Shown here in pieces: positions 10,655-20,392 of a stretch of 64,000 bases of DNA. Numbering within the stretch: the first letter of the stretch is position 1; every line of letters starts with the position of its first letter. Position numbers and translations under genes: made by a program. Below the pieces are notes generated by a model. It did not search any database and was not told the DNA's origin. It saw nothing but the letters and a program-made list of their open reading frames with translations. The stretch covers positions 1,860,001 through 1,924,000 of the forward strand of contig CP051142.1 in the NCBI GenBank assembly GCA_001592805.2, in the 5' to 3' direction. This DNA is from Peltaster fructicola (taxonomy: Eukaryota; Ascomycota; Dothideomycetes).

Positions 10655-13631
10655 ATGGTCTTCTGCACTTACTGTGGACAGTCGTTCACAAGGGACGAAC
10701 ACCTTGAACGACACATCCTGACTCGTATGGATTGTTGAAAGCGTTACGAGCAGTCGCTGACCACTCGACAGACACCAATGTGAAGCCCTTCAAATGCTTT
10801 ACCTGCCACATGTCCTTTGCCAGGAGGTTTGTTGCGATGTGCCCTGTGCGTAGTGTTGGTAGCTAACCGTTACACAGGGATCTCCTGCAGAGGCATTACA
10901 CAGTCCATGGCAAAGACCAAAACCAGGAGCCTATACCAGCAGCGAATGGTATGGTACCGAAGTCTGCAGGCCGAACGCCCATCGCCTGTAGCAATTGCGC
11001 CAAAACGAAGACGAAATGCGACAAGAAATTCCCTTGCAGTCGGTGTGCAGGTCGGAATCTGAAGTGTACGTTGCGTCCAACTCGGAGAACATCCAAGAAT
11101 GCCAGTCGAATGGGTATGATCGTCGGTCCGGACGGGACCACACTGATGCCTGCACCTCCCGCAGAGACCGCAGCAACAAGCCCTTCGCAAGGTCCACAGC
11201 CATTGAAGCCAGCGAGTCCGAAGAACTTGACCAGTATAGCAGAGGACAAGCCAACGTCGACGCCGACAGTCGATGGTCCTCGGCCTTTCCTCGACATGCC
11301 TTCGACAGGTCCGTCGCCTCAAGGCACGTCTCCACCACTGATCAATACCTTCGTCCCTCCACATCCTCCCTTTGCAAATCCCGAGGATCTTGTCAGTGGC
11401 AGCAGTTCCGATGCATCGAGTCCCCAGTTCATGCTCGACTGGTCTCAAGTCCAGATGCCACTGGGTTTCGACGGCCTTGTGCAGCCCAATATGATCATGC
11501 ATTCGGATTTGCCCTTCGATCCTAATGGCATGCCTGGGATGCCACCAAGCGCAGATGGCATGCTCAATATGATGCCACCACTTGGAGGTGACATGGCACC
11601 ACTCATCACACCCATCGAGACTCCGACGATCGAGCGAGGCTTCTCTGAGATGGAGCTCGCCCAAGGCGCCATGTACAATCCAGAACGACACCTCTCTGTA
11701 TCGGCACACTCTGATAGACACGACATGTCCGCAATCATCGCTGCACAAGATGGCTGGTCCGTCTTTCGTTGTACACCAATTGCACCCTCCAGCGCCTGCC
11801 CGAAGACTGCTCGACTGAACCTTGAGAAACTGGAGCAAAGCTTGAAGAACCACAAAGGATGGTCCACGTGGAGTCCACAGTGGGAAGAGGCAGATTTCGG
11901 CGGTGGTGACCATTTGACTGTCATGCAGCTGCACGAGAGCACGAGGGACAAACTGCTTGCCATTACTCAGAGCTTCCTGCACAAAGCTCTCGACATTCAT
12001 CGAGAAGGAACCACGCATCACTCACCTGCAAGTGGCCAACTCACGCCGATGTCGAACGGCTCACTCAACTTCGTCATCTTGCCTCCAGCTCGAGTGCTGG
12101 AGTACTTCCTCCGATCACATGCCAATGGCTTCGAACGGTATTTCCCTCTGACGTCAAGAGGCATCCTTGATGCGAATGAACTTATGCACTGCTACAACGA
12201 CCGTGCATCAAGCTTGCTCGTCCTCATGATGATCGCTCAAGGAGCAGTGAACATCCCCGACTCTGAATCGAGATGGCTCACCGGCGGTCTCACAGAAGCT
12301 TGCCGCATATCCTTGTTCGATCTGATCGAGAAGAACATCATCATGGCTGGCGATCCAGTAGTCCTGCACGCTGCTCTTCTCTTCACGGTCCTGGCTGCCT
12401 GGAGTGGTGACAAATGGCAGATGGATATCGCAATGGGCCAGCGTGGAATGTACTTTGCCATGTTACGACACTCTGCCATCCTGGACTACCGACCGATGCC
12501 GCCTCCATCACCTGAGCAACGGGTGCATACTGAACAGCTGTGGCGTGAGTGGACTCAGAACGAAAGCAGAAGCCGACTCGTCTACTCATGGGCGATGGTT
12601 GATCAGGACCTTGCCCTCTTCCACGATACTGCTCCTCTCTTTTCGGTCACTGAGTTCGCGGTGCCAATGCCGGACACTGATCGGCTGTGGCAAGCAAAGT
12701 CTGCGGGCGAGTGGTCGTCAATCTTCGAACAGGTGCACGAGTTCTCTGGCGGATTCTCATCGGTCGGTTCGGGCGCTCGGCCTCTGTCACTGAGGGATCT
12801 TTTCCGACATTTCCTCGATGATGAGATGATATCCTTGGGCATTGAGATGACGCCTATGCAACTACGATTGCTGCTGCATCCTCTGCAAGGCATGGTCTGT
12901 CAATTCAGTCAGTTACTGAGCTGCTTCTCAGACCCTCTATCATCTCGCAACAAGGGCACTCGCGCCATCACGGCCACGTCGACTCGTTCGAGACTCGAAG
13001 AGGTGCAGTCGTTGCTGCAACGATGGTTCGACCTCGCCGAGCGATACCTGAAGGCGAATCCAATGTGCGCCATGATGCAGACCAACCTCGTCCTCTTCCA
13101 CCTCATCAGCCTGAATGCTGTCACGAATTTTCCGAGATCGAGCGCCTTGCCAGGCGTGAGAACTGCGACGGCTCGTTCAACCAGCTGATGTGGCTACATA
13201 AGCGCTGCATCACGGACGTCGAAGAGGCCGTCTTCCATTGCGGTCAAGCCCTGCGACTCGTCAGATCTATGCCTCGAGGTATTCGGCCACCATGGTGGGC
13301 TGGAGCGATCTATCGTGTCGGTCTGGTGCTTTGGACGGATAGCCTGATGCGCAAGCCGGTGCAGACTCTTACACCACCAGGCAACGGTATGCTGCCAGTG
13401 CCTGGTCCGTCCTTCGCCATCGACGCTCTCCTACCTGACCATCCTCTCATCGTGCGCTACCTCACCAAGCGTGAAGGCGTGCCGTGCGTTAGCAAGCGGG
13501 ATGGCTCTCAGCTGCCCATCGATCAGCCATTCCAGATCCTACAACACTGTGTAGCCACAATCGAAGAGGGCGCTGCAACGAGGCTCTCGGATGGAATCAA
13601 GATGAAACTTGAACGACTGGCAAAGGGCTGA
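10655..13631 (+). CDS. CMR1: Melanin transcription factor, Cmr1/Pig1 type (one apparent frameshift)
   Basis: Regulator of DHN-melanin genes, with the family's unusual combination of two C2H2 fingers and a fungal Zn2Cys6 domain. Exons are 10655-10724, 10772-10826 and 10878-13631; the introns are 47 and 51 bp. Finger 1 uses C4, C7, H20, H24; finger 2 uses C32, C35, H48, H52. The binuclear cluster has cysteines at 79, 82, 89, 95, 98 and 105 with the exact C-x2-C-x6-C-x5-C-x2-C-x6-C spacing. A long fungal-specific factor region follows. Near 13128-13133 (four T, two C) the frame moves by one base: before it the protein reads to VTNF, after it IERLARREN, which belong next to each other in this family. 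With one base added the protein would be about 959 residues, the usual family length. Position between PKS1 and the naphthol reductase supports the assignment. Confidence 0.92.
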
Positions 13632-15543
13632 ACCTCTGACAACTACCACCCCGCTTGTCGAGCCCCACCACTATTAGACCAGACAGCATCTGGTCGCACC
13701 TAAAGACCTCATTGGTCATGAGTGTAACACTATCTTTCATTGCCATGAGGCATGACAGTATCACGACGTTATGAGCCGGCGGTTTTGTGTGTTAATATCG
13801 TCCAGTCTCGTTTCTCAGAATGACCATGTCTGTCGAGGCTGCTGTGGCCTGGCGTCAGCATTGCGATTGAAGGGATTGCGAACGATCGTGCTTTGTCGGA
13901 GGGAGCGCTGTATTTAAAGCAGATGATGGAGTTCCGGAACGGAGTTGCAGGACTGCTTGCTTGTAGATCTAGGAAACAATAGCATTCATACATTGCATCC
14001 ACTTGGTCGCATTTGGTCCAAGTCTGTGCATGGCCTTTCTCGTATTTGCTTGTTGTCTGATCAAGGAGCCAATGATATCGTTGGACTGAGTTCATGTTTG
14101 CGGTTCTCCTCAAAGGATCGCAAACCTTCTGAGCTTTTGGCGGTGTTATTATTCTCCATTGTTATTCTAGTTTCATGTCGAATCTTTATTCCAGGGAGGA
14201 TCTCAACGCCGGAGCAGCGACTCTGCGACTGATCGAGCTCGAGCTTTGAAGATGTTTGCGAGGCTGACTGCGCGCCGCCTGGTCCGGAGGCATTGTCAGA
14301 CATGTGCATGTCTATAAGGTATGTCGTCAGTGGTTGTGCAGCAGAGCAGATATCAAAAGCAAACGTCTCAAACATGCAATGACGGCTCTCCGTTCGGTCA
14401 CCACGCCTTCACTGCTCCTTAAAGCGTCAATGCGCTCCCATCTGCATACTAGCCCATTGGGACCAACGGACGGTGTGTTGATCGTCATTCACAGATCATG
14501 AATGTCCCCGAACTCGACCCTGTTATGAACAAGAAGCGTAGGTGGGTTCGGCTTTGACGTAGGTCTTAGCACTCTGCATCAGCACTCGGTGTTGACGGTG
14601 GCACAACCTGCTTGCAATCGATATATACCAGTGGCATTTTCGTGGTTGTCAATGGTTCACAGTGCCGAACGAGCGGATCTGGATCGATATCGCAAGGTCA
14701 AACCGGCTTATCGTGGTCAGGCTACGGCGTGAGCATCTGTACAGTGTATAGCACGCCCATGCTGTTTTGCTTGTGCACATCGGATGCTATTGTGGTGACA
14801 TGTGGTCTAATATCGCTACCCCGAATTGAGGTGAGGTCAACTTCGGTAGCCAAGGACGCATCCTACAGTTTGGAGGCTGCAGCTTGGTATCTTCGAGTAC
14901 GTCCAACTGCAGAGGCAAGGCCCGTGAGGTCTTGGTACCCGAAGGCCTATATCAATAAGTCAATATCAGCACATATCAAACAGGATGAAGGACATCGGAC
15001 AGTGGGGCCGTTATACTCGGACAGCGAGCTCTTCACTCAACCAGCCGACATGCATCTCCTTTCGGCTAGCCTCACGACTCGCGCAGCAGCTTCCATAGTT
15101 GAAGAAGACCCTGACCACTGTCTAGTCGCGCGCTCGCTCTTTGCTCACGCCGAGCAGAACCGGAATATGGGACTTTTGAACAACACAATGGTGGCCCAGG
15201 GGCTATCGATCTTCACCCAGCTTGGCATAATCGGCTGCAGTCTTTGCAGCGGTACCTGAACCAGCTGTACAGGAGCGGAGCCGTCGTGCCATTAGTGGTC
15301 CCTAAGCTCGCTCCGTTGCTGCAAATCGTTCTATAGTTGCGGACTGCATTCACGAGAAACGCTGCTCCATGGACGACGTAGTACTGAGAGGTAAGCTAGC
15401 CCTCCACAATGACCCAGGATCAGTGGGGTCTATATAGGACCGTCCACTGCTCACCACAGGTTTACTTCTTCCTCTTTCATTCTGCTCGAAATTCATCACA
15501 TTGAACCAACAGCAACACCAAACCCAGCACATATCAGAACAAC
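13632..15543. other. CMR1-BRN1 intergenic region (1.9 kb)
   Basis: This stretch holds the CMR1 3' end and the BRN1 promoter. One 648-base open frame lies at 14612-15259 but begins at TTG, has no recognisable domain and a composition unlike the neighbouring genes, so it is not called. A TATA box is annotated separately near the BRN1 end. Confidence 0.55.
15431..15437 (+). promoter_or_regulatory. TATA box of BRN1
   Basis: TATATAG lies 107 bp upstream of the BRN1 ATG and is followed by a pyrimidine-rich tract at about 15461-15481, the usual layout of a strongly expressed filamentous-fungal promoter. Inference from motif and distance only. Confidence 0.5.
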
Positions 15544-16387
15544 ATGGCAGCAGTTGAGACTTCCCGACTCGATGGCAAGGTCGCCCTTGTCACTGGCTCC
15601 GGCCGTGGTATCGGTGCCGCAATGGCCATTGAGCTCGCCCGCCGTGGTGCAAAGGTCGTTGTCAACTACGCCAACTCGATTGACGCTGCCAACAAGATCG
15701 TTGACACCATCAAGAAGAACGGAGGCGATGCCATCGCCCTCAAGGCTGACGTCGGCGACGTTTCACAGACCGCCAAGCTCATGGACGAGGCCGTTCAGCA
15801 CTACGGACAGCTCGACATTGTCTGCTCAAACTCTGGTGTCGTCTCATTCGGTCACTTCAAGGATGTGACTGAGGAGGAGTACGACCGAGTTATGCGCATC
15901 AACACCCGTGGACAGTTTTTCGTCGCACGTGAGGCATACAAGCACCTCAGCATTGGTGGCCGCATCATCCTCATGGGATCCATCACTGGCCAGGCCAAGG
16001 GTGTACCAAAGCACACTGTCTACTCTGGCTCCAAGGGTGCCATTGAGACATTCGTCCGATGCATGGCCATCGACGCTGGCGACAAGAAGATCACAGTCAA
16101 CTGCGTTGCACCTGGAGGAATCAAGACCGACATGTACCACGCCGTGTGCCGTGAGTACATTCCAAACGGTGCCAACCTGAGCGACGACCAGGTCGACGAG
16201 GTAAGATGAACAATGCATTACAGCTATTCACGGACTAATGTATCTCTAGTACGCCGCTACCTGGTCACCAATGAGCCGTGTCGGTCAGCCAATCGACATT
16301 GCCCGAGTTGTGTGCTTCCTCGCCTCCCAGGACGGTGAGTGGGTCAACGGCAAGGTCATTGGCATCGACGGTGCTGCCTGCATGTAA
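15544..16387 (+). CDS. BRN1: 1,3,8-trihydroxynaphthalene reductase-type SDR (melanin)
   Basis: NADPH-dependent short-chain dehydrogenase of the naphthol reductase group, which reduces trihydroxynaphthalene to vermelone (and in related enzymes tetrahydroxynaphthalene to scytalone) in DHN-melanin synthesis. Two exons, 15544-16200 and 16250-16387, flank a 49 bp intron; the product is 264 residues, close to the usual 267 or so. Visible are the Rossmann motif TGSGRGIG near residues 17-24 and the catalytic set Ser146, Tyr160, Lys164. The 14-residue Ser-Tyr spacing is the one known from the Magnaporthe enzyme, rather than the 13 of most SDRs. Codon use is strongly C-biased at third positions, as in a highly expressed gene. 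It closes the melanin cluster on this side. Alternative: the tetrahydroxynaphthalene-preferring paralogue; sequence alone does not separate these fully. Confidence 0.92.
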
Positions 16388-18036
16388 ACGACAGCACGAA
16401 TTGCACATATTAGAAAGAGTTAGCTGGCGGCATATGAACGAGAGCATGTTTTAATCTGAGAGGGCACCCGACCGGCGAAGGGACGACAATGTATGAACAG
16501 GGAAGTCGGTTGATAGACAATACTACAACGCAGGCATATTCAGGTCGATTCAAACAGTTTGCATCTGATCTATTCTTTTCAAGTGCAGCCGACAGTAGTA
16601 CTGGAAGATGTGCCTTCAATGCTGACAGACAGTCGATGCATGCTGTAGTGCGATAGTCTCTTGGCTTCCAAGTCTGCAGGTACCGTCCGTCAGATCCCTG
16701 TCGAGCGCATGGGTCGTATCGTTGAATCGATATTGTAAGTGTCATACATTCGAGCACGACATGGACCCTGCTTGTCTTCGGCAGCAAGATCGATCGACAG
16801 AGTTCGGATCTTGCACAAGTTCGAACGATGCCCGGGAGGTCCCATGTATCAGACAGATGCCGAACCGTGTCCGCAAGGCCGCTGCCAGTCACACAGCGCA
16901 TCGATGAAGTCAAGTCGCGAGTATGACGCTGATATCTGTACTAGATCCTCCGAGCTGCTCGTTATCACGGCATATACCCTTGCATGGATCGAACACATCT
17001 CAGTGCTCGGAGATCTGACGTGTCGCACCACGATCTGTATAATCTCCTACGGCCATATTTGACCACATGCAGCTAGAATCGGTGCTCGAGCTGCTGGACA
17101 AACCATCGAGGGGTCATTAGCCGTTCATCATACCAGGATGATCCTGATAACGTCCTTGCAGACGAATGGCGCTCGGTGCATGGTCCGCGGAACTTGTACT
17201 TGCTCAATGAGTCGTCAATAAAGCATCCCAACGCAATGACTGGCTGTGTTGCAGCATGTGTTGACAGCACACTTCCTTGCTCCGTCGATTTCAAATCGTC
17301 TGTCAATCTCACTCGCATCAGAGCCGAGATGATGTGGGGACCGTGTAGGAGCTGTCTCGTTGTGAAGTCTCACATTTACCGTACGGGCGAAAGTGAGAAG
17401 CGTGAGCAGAGCTTTATCGCCATGCCGTGGGCGTCAACAAGTATAGATTGCCTCGCGTTTAGCGCAGCTCCTGACGCTGCGTCTCAGCTAGCTTTGCTAG
17501 TAAGTCAAATGCCTGTCCTAAGAGGTCATGTCGACAGGCTCACTTTGGCATCAGTCATTTGTGGCGAACAGGTCTTGTGCATGATGATGGAGGTTGAAAC
17601 AGGACAGAGCGAGCAATTTGCGATCCTCGATCTTGATCAGTTGAACACTGTGATGAACGACTAGGTGAGATAGGTTGTGTATGCTGTCAATATGCTTGAA
17701 TAGTTGGTGGTAGCGGATGTTGAGGTTGCTGGTATGTTAGTGAGAGAGCACCACCTGCAATACTTACCTTCGATCTGCGTCATCCCAATGCACCTACAGA
17801 CAAAGAACGCTGCCACGTCCTCTTCGTGGAGCTGATCGATTGATGTCTGTTGCAATGCAATGCTTGAGGATACATGTTGTCTGTCACAAAGTAGACGTCA
17901 GGTGTAGCGAAAACAAGCCCGCGCTTTGTCAACGCCGAGATCGCAGACATATGAACGTCCTCATCGACTTCACCACCTCGAAGGACTGACAACATCAAGG
18001 CGACATGAGTTGCGGCACTGATCTGCAGCGATAGTT
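16388..18036. other. Intergenic region between BRN1 and the J-protein gene (1.6 kb)
   Basis: No convincing gene was seen. One open frame at 17176-17664 (162 codons) lacks any recognisable domain and was not called. The last few hundred bases presumably hold the promoter of the J-protein gene. Confidence 0.5.
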
Positions 18037-19014
18037 ATGCTGATCCGTCGTCATGCCTTCCTCACGACCACATCAACAACATGGACCGCACTCACAGCCA
18101 ACGCAATAATATCACCTACGTCATGTCACACGATCACCACATATCACCAGAACAGCCATCAGCAGCGCAGGCGCAGCTATGCAACTCGACCTACAGACGA
18201 TAGCAAAGGCAAGCACGATCATCATGCGTGGCCAGAGACGCCAAAGGGATATTCTTGTCCCACCCCATATCAGATCCTCGCTACGACCAGGACCGAAGCC
18301 TATTCGAAGACTCGCTTCTACAACCTCGTCAAACTGTATCATCCTGATCGTGGCAGTTTGGGAACAGTTGGCAATACAATTCCGCATCATGTGCGGCTCG
18401 AGAGATATCGGCTGATCGTCGCTGCGCACAACATCCTTTCAGACCCAGGCAAGAGAAGTGCATATGATAGGCTTGGCATGGGCTGGCAGGGCAGACCTGA
18501 GTTCAAGACACCCACATCCTCGGAGGCACCTGGACCGTTCAATCATAATTGGCAGGGTGGTGCAGATCCCATATGGGCCAATGCAACCTGGGAGGATTGG
18601 GAACGCTTCCACGCTCGACGGGATGCACAACGAGCAGGCACGCCTCATGAAGAGCAGCAACCAATCTTCCTGTCCAACACCATGTTCATCGGTCTTGTGT
18701 TCGTCATCGTATTCTGTGGTAGCGCGATGAACTACGGCCGAGCACAAAACAATGGTCAGTATTTCGTCGAGCAGAGAGACATCATACACGATCGAGCAGC
18801 AAAGGAGCTTCGTAGGGTAAGGATGGAGAAGCAGACCATGGGCAACCGCGAAGATCGCGTGGAGTGGTTCATCAGACAGCGAGACGCTACCTTGGGCGTA
18901 GCTGGAAGTGATCCGGAGGCACTGCGTCAAGAGCTGGCGGATAGAGTCTTGCCAAACCGCGACGTATGCCGCAGTGACGAGATTGTGCAGCGGGCAAGGA
19001 ATGAGGAAGGATGA
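18037..19014 (+). CDS. Mitochondrial J-domain (DnaJ-like) protein with one membrane segment
   Basis: A 325-residue, intronless J-protein. The first 50 residues are rich in Arg, Ser, Thr and Gln and almost lack acidic residues, with a run ending RRRSYAT, as in a mitochondrial presequence. The J domain spans about residues 76-152, with PYQIL at its start, the essential HPD tripeptide at 102-104 and a helix IV region of the AYDRLG type. A single hydrophobic segment follows at about 208-228 and a charged C-terminal tail. J-proteins stimulate Hsp70 ATPase; a membrane-anchored mitochondrial partner of Hsp70 is the likely role. It resembles the fungal group of short DnaJ proteins with a C-terminal anchor, but I cannot name the exact orthologue. 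Start chosen as the first ATG giving the presequence. Confidence 0.8.
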   Translation: MLIRRHAFLTTTSTTWTALTANAIISPTSCHTITTYHQNSHQQRRRSYATRPTDDSKGKHDHHAWPETPKGYSCPTPYQILATTRTEAYSKTRFYNLVKLYHPDRGSLGTVGNTIPHHVRLERYRLIVAAHNILSDPGKRSAYDRLGMGWQGRPEFKTPTSSEAPGPFNHNWQGGADPIWANATWEDWERFHARRDAQRAGTPHEEQQPIFLSNTMFIGLVFVIVFCGSAMNYGRAQNNGQYFVEQRDIIHDRAAKELRRVRMEKQTMGNREDRVEWFIRQRDATLGVAGSDPEALRQELADRVLPNRDVCRSDEIVQRARNEEG

Positions 19015-19511
19015 GACAGCTTTGTCAAAGAGACCCTCTGGCGCTTGTACTGTCGCTCTGCGCACCTAGTGCTACCATACTACACCAGTCCCGGTGTACG
19101 ACATGCTCACATGCTATGGCATTCCCGCAACGGCAAGCGACGTATTGCTGCCTTTCTGCTGTCTTCAGTCATACCACACCCGGGTATCGACAACAAAGAA
19201 ATGTCGCCTCGATCAGCGTACTGGCGAGAGATGTCTTATCACGATCATTGTACTTCGGATGAGCCTGACTGGTGGTGCCAGCCATCTTCGAAGTATGACA
19301 TACCTCTGATATGGTCGACTCAAGTGCGCAGAGCAGACCTGCAACTAGAGGATTATCAACGGCTTGGACCAAAACCATCAGATCAATCCGCGGCATCGGG
19401 CTCATGTTACAAACATCCGCAAGCTGTAGTAGTGAAGCTATGTTATTTCGGCGTATATAACGACTATTTTCACGATATATTCTTGCTTCGTCCGTTTTAT
19501 CCTACCACGAA
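19015..19511. other. Intergenic region with promoter of the following SDR
   Basis: Nothing coding is supported here. The right end carries the TATA box annotated at 19454-19460. Confidence 0.5.
19454..19460 (+). promoter_or_regulatory. TATA box upstream of the SDR at 19512
   Basis: TATATAA lies about 52 bp before the SDR start codon in AT-rich DNA. Such short spacing implies a short 5' untranslated region. Motif-based inference. Confidence 0.45.
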
Positions 19512-20264
19512 ATGTCTCTCGCAAATGAGCTCGCTGTTGTGACAGGCTCTTCGAGAGGGCTAGGTCTCGCTATTGCCGCTGCGTTGCGAGCAGAAGGAGC
19601 ACATGTAGTGATCAATTACGTCCAAAGCCAAGCTGCAGCCGAAGCGGCAGCGAAGTCGTTGGACGCCATTGCGATACGAGCAGATGTCAAGGAGCCAGCA
19701 CAGGTGCAAGCTCTCTTCGACAGTGCCAGGGAACACTATGGACGATCTGTCAGCATCGTTGTGAACAACGCAGTCGAGTACAAATTCAATGGCGATAGGC
19801 GAAGCAAGCTGCAAGATATCTCGTACGACGAGTTCGGCTCGCAATTCAGGACGACGATTGAGGGCGCACTGAACACCACGAAAGCAGCAATATCAGGCTT
19901 CAAGCAGCTGGGCCATGGACGGATCATCAACATCGGCACAAACCTCGTTCAGAATCCTGTCGTGCCTTACCACGACTACACCGCCGCCAAGGGAGCATTA
20001 CTAGCATTGACTCATACCACAGCGGCAGAGCTCGGTCCCATGAATGTGACCTGCAACCTCGTAGCTGGTGGACTACTGAGGACAACGGACGCAAGTGCTG
20101 CCACACCAGAGGCAGTGTTCGAGCAAATTGCAGCTATCACGCCTCTGCGAAAGGTCACTTCACCGGAAGAACTCGCTGGAGCGGTAGTCTTCTTTGCCGG
20201 ACCTCTATCAAGAGCAGTCACTGGACAGCAAATCGTTGTCGATGGGGGTCTGTGTATGACTTGA
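19512..20264 (+). CDS. Short-chain dehydrogenase/reductase (FabG-like) with atypical active site
   Basis: A 250-residue classical SDR without introns. The cofactor motif TGSSRGLG is at residues 11-18 and the catalytic YTAAK at 156-160. Two family positions are unusual: the conserved NNAG is NNAVEY (residues 85-90), and the residue 13 before the catalytic Tyr, normally Ser, is Thr143. The C-terminal VDGG motif is present. The substrate is not predictable; FabG-type beta-ketoacyl reductases and various alcohol dehydrogenases share this fold. It lies 3 kb from the naphthol reductase but is clearly different, so a melanin role is not implied. Its stop codon is only 128 bp from that of the convergent RhoGAP gene. 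Confidence 0.85.
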   Translation: MSLANELAVVTGSSRGLGLAIAAALRAEGAHVVINYVQSQAAAEAAAKSLDAIAIRADVKEPAQVQALFDSAREHYGRSVSIVVNNAVEYKFNGDRRSKLQDISYDEFGSQFRTTIEGALNTTKAAISGFKQLGHGRIINIGTNLVQNPVVPYHDYTAAKGALLALTHTTAAELGPMNVTCNLVAGGLLRTTDASAATPEAVFEQIAAITPLRKVTSPEELAGAVVFFAGPLSRAVTGQQIVVDGGLCMT

Positions 20265-20392
20265 CCACAATGGCAATAAGTGGTAGTGTTCATATTGTCG
20301 TGGGAGTACTGCTGTATGTCTATGTATAGGCTGTTGCCGTAAATTACAACTCTTCCTCATATGCCGCCACGACCGAGGAGATCTGCCTGGCA

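Noticed and set aside
10655-13631. Calling CMR1 a pseudogene
   Set aside because: Only one one-base break occurs in an otherwise intact gene, and similar breaks occur in other essential genes in the window, so a sequence artefact is more likely.
14612-15259. 648-base open frame between CMR1 and BRN1
   Set aside because: It opens at TTG, has no recognisable domain, and its residue composition is unlike the surrounding genes; kept as intergenic.
17176-17664. 162-codon open frame upstream of the J-protein gene
   Set aside because: No domain, no supporting promoter signal, and unusual abundance of Cys and Met; probably chance.
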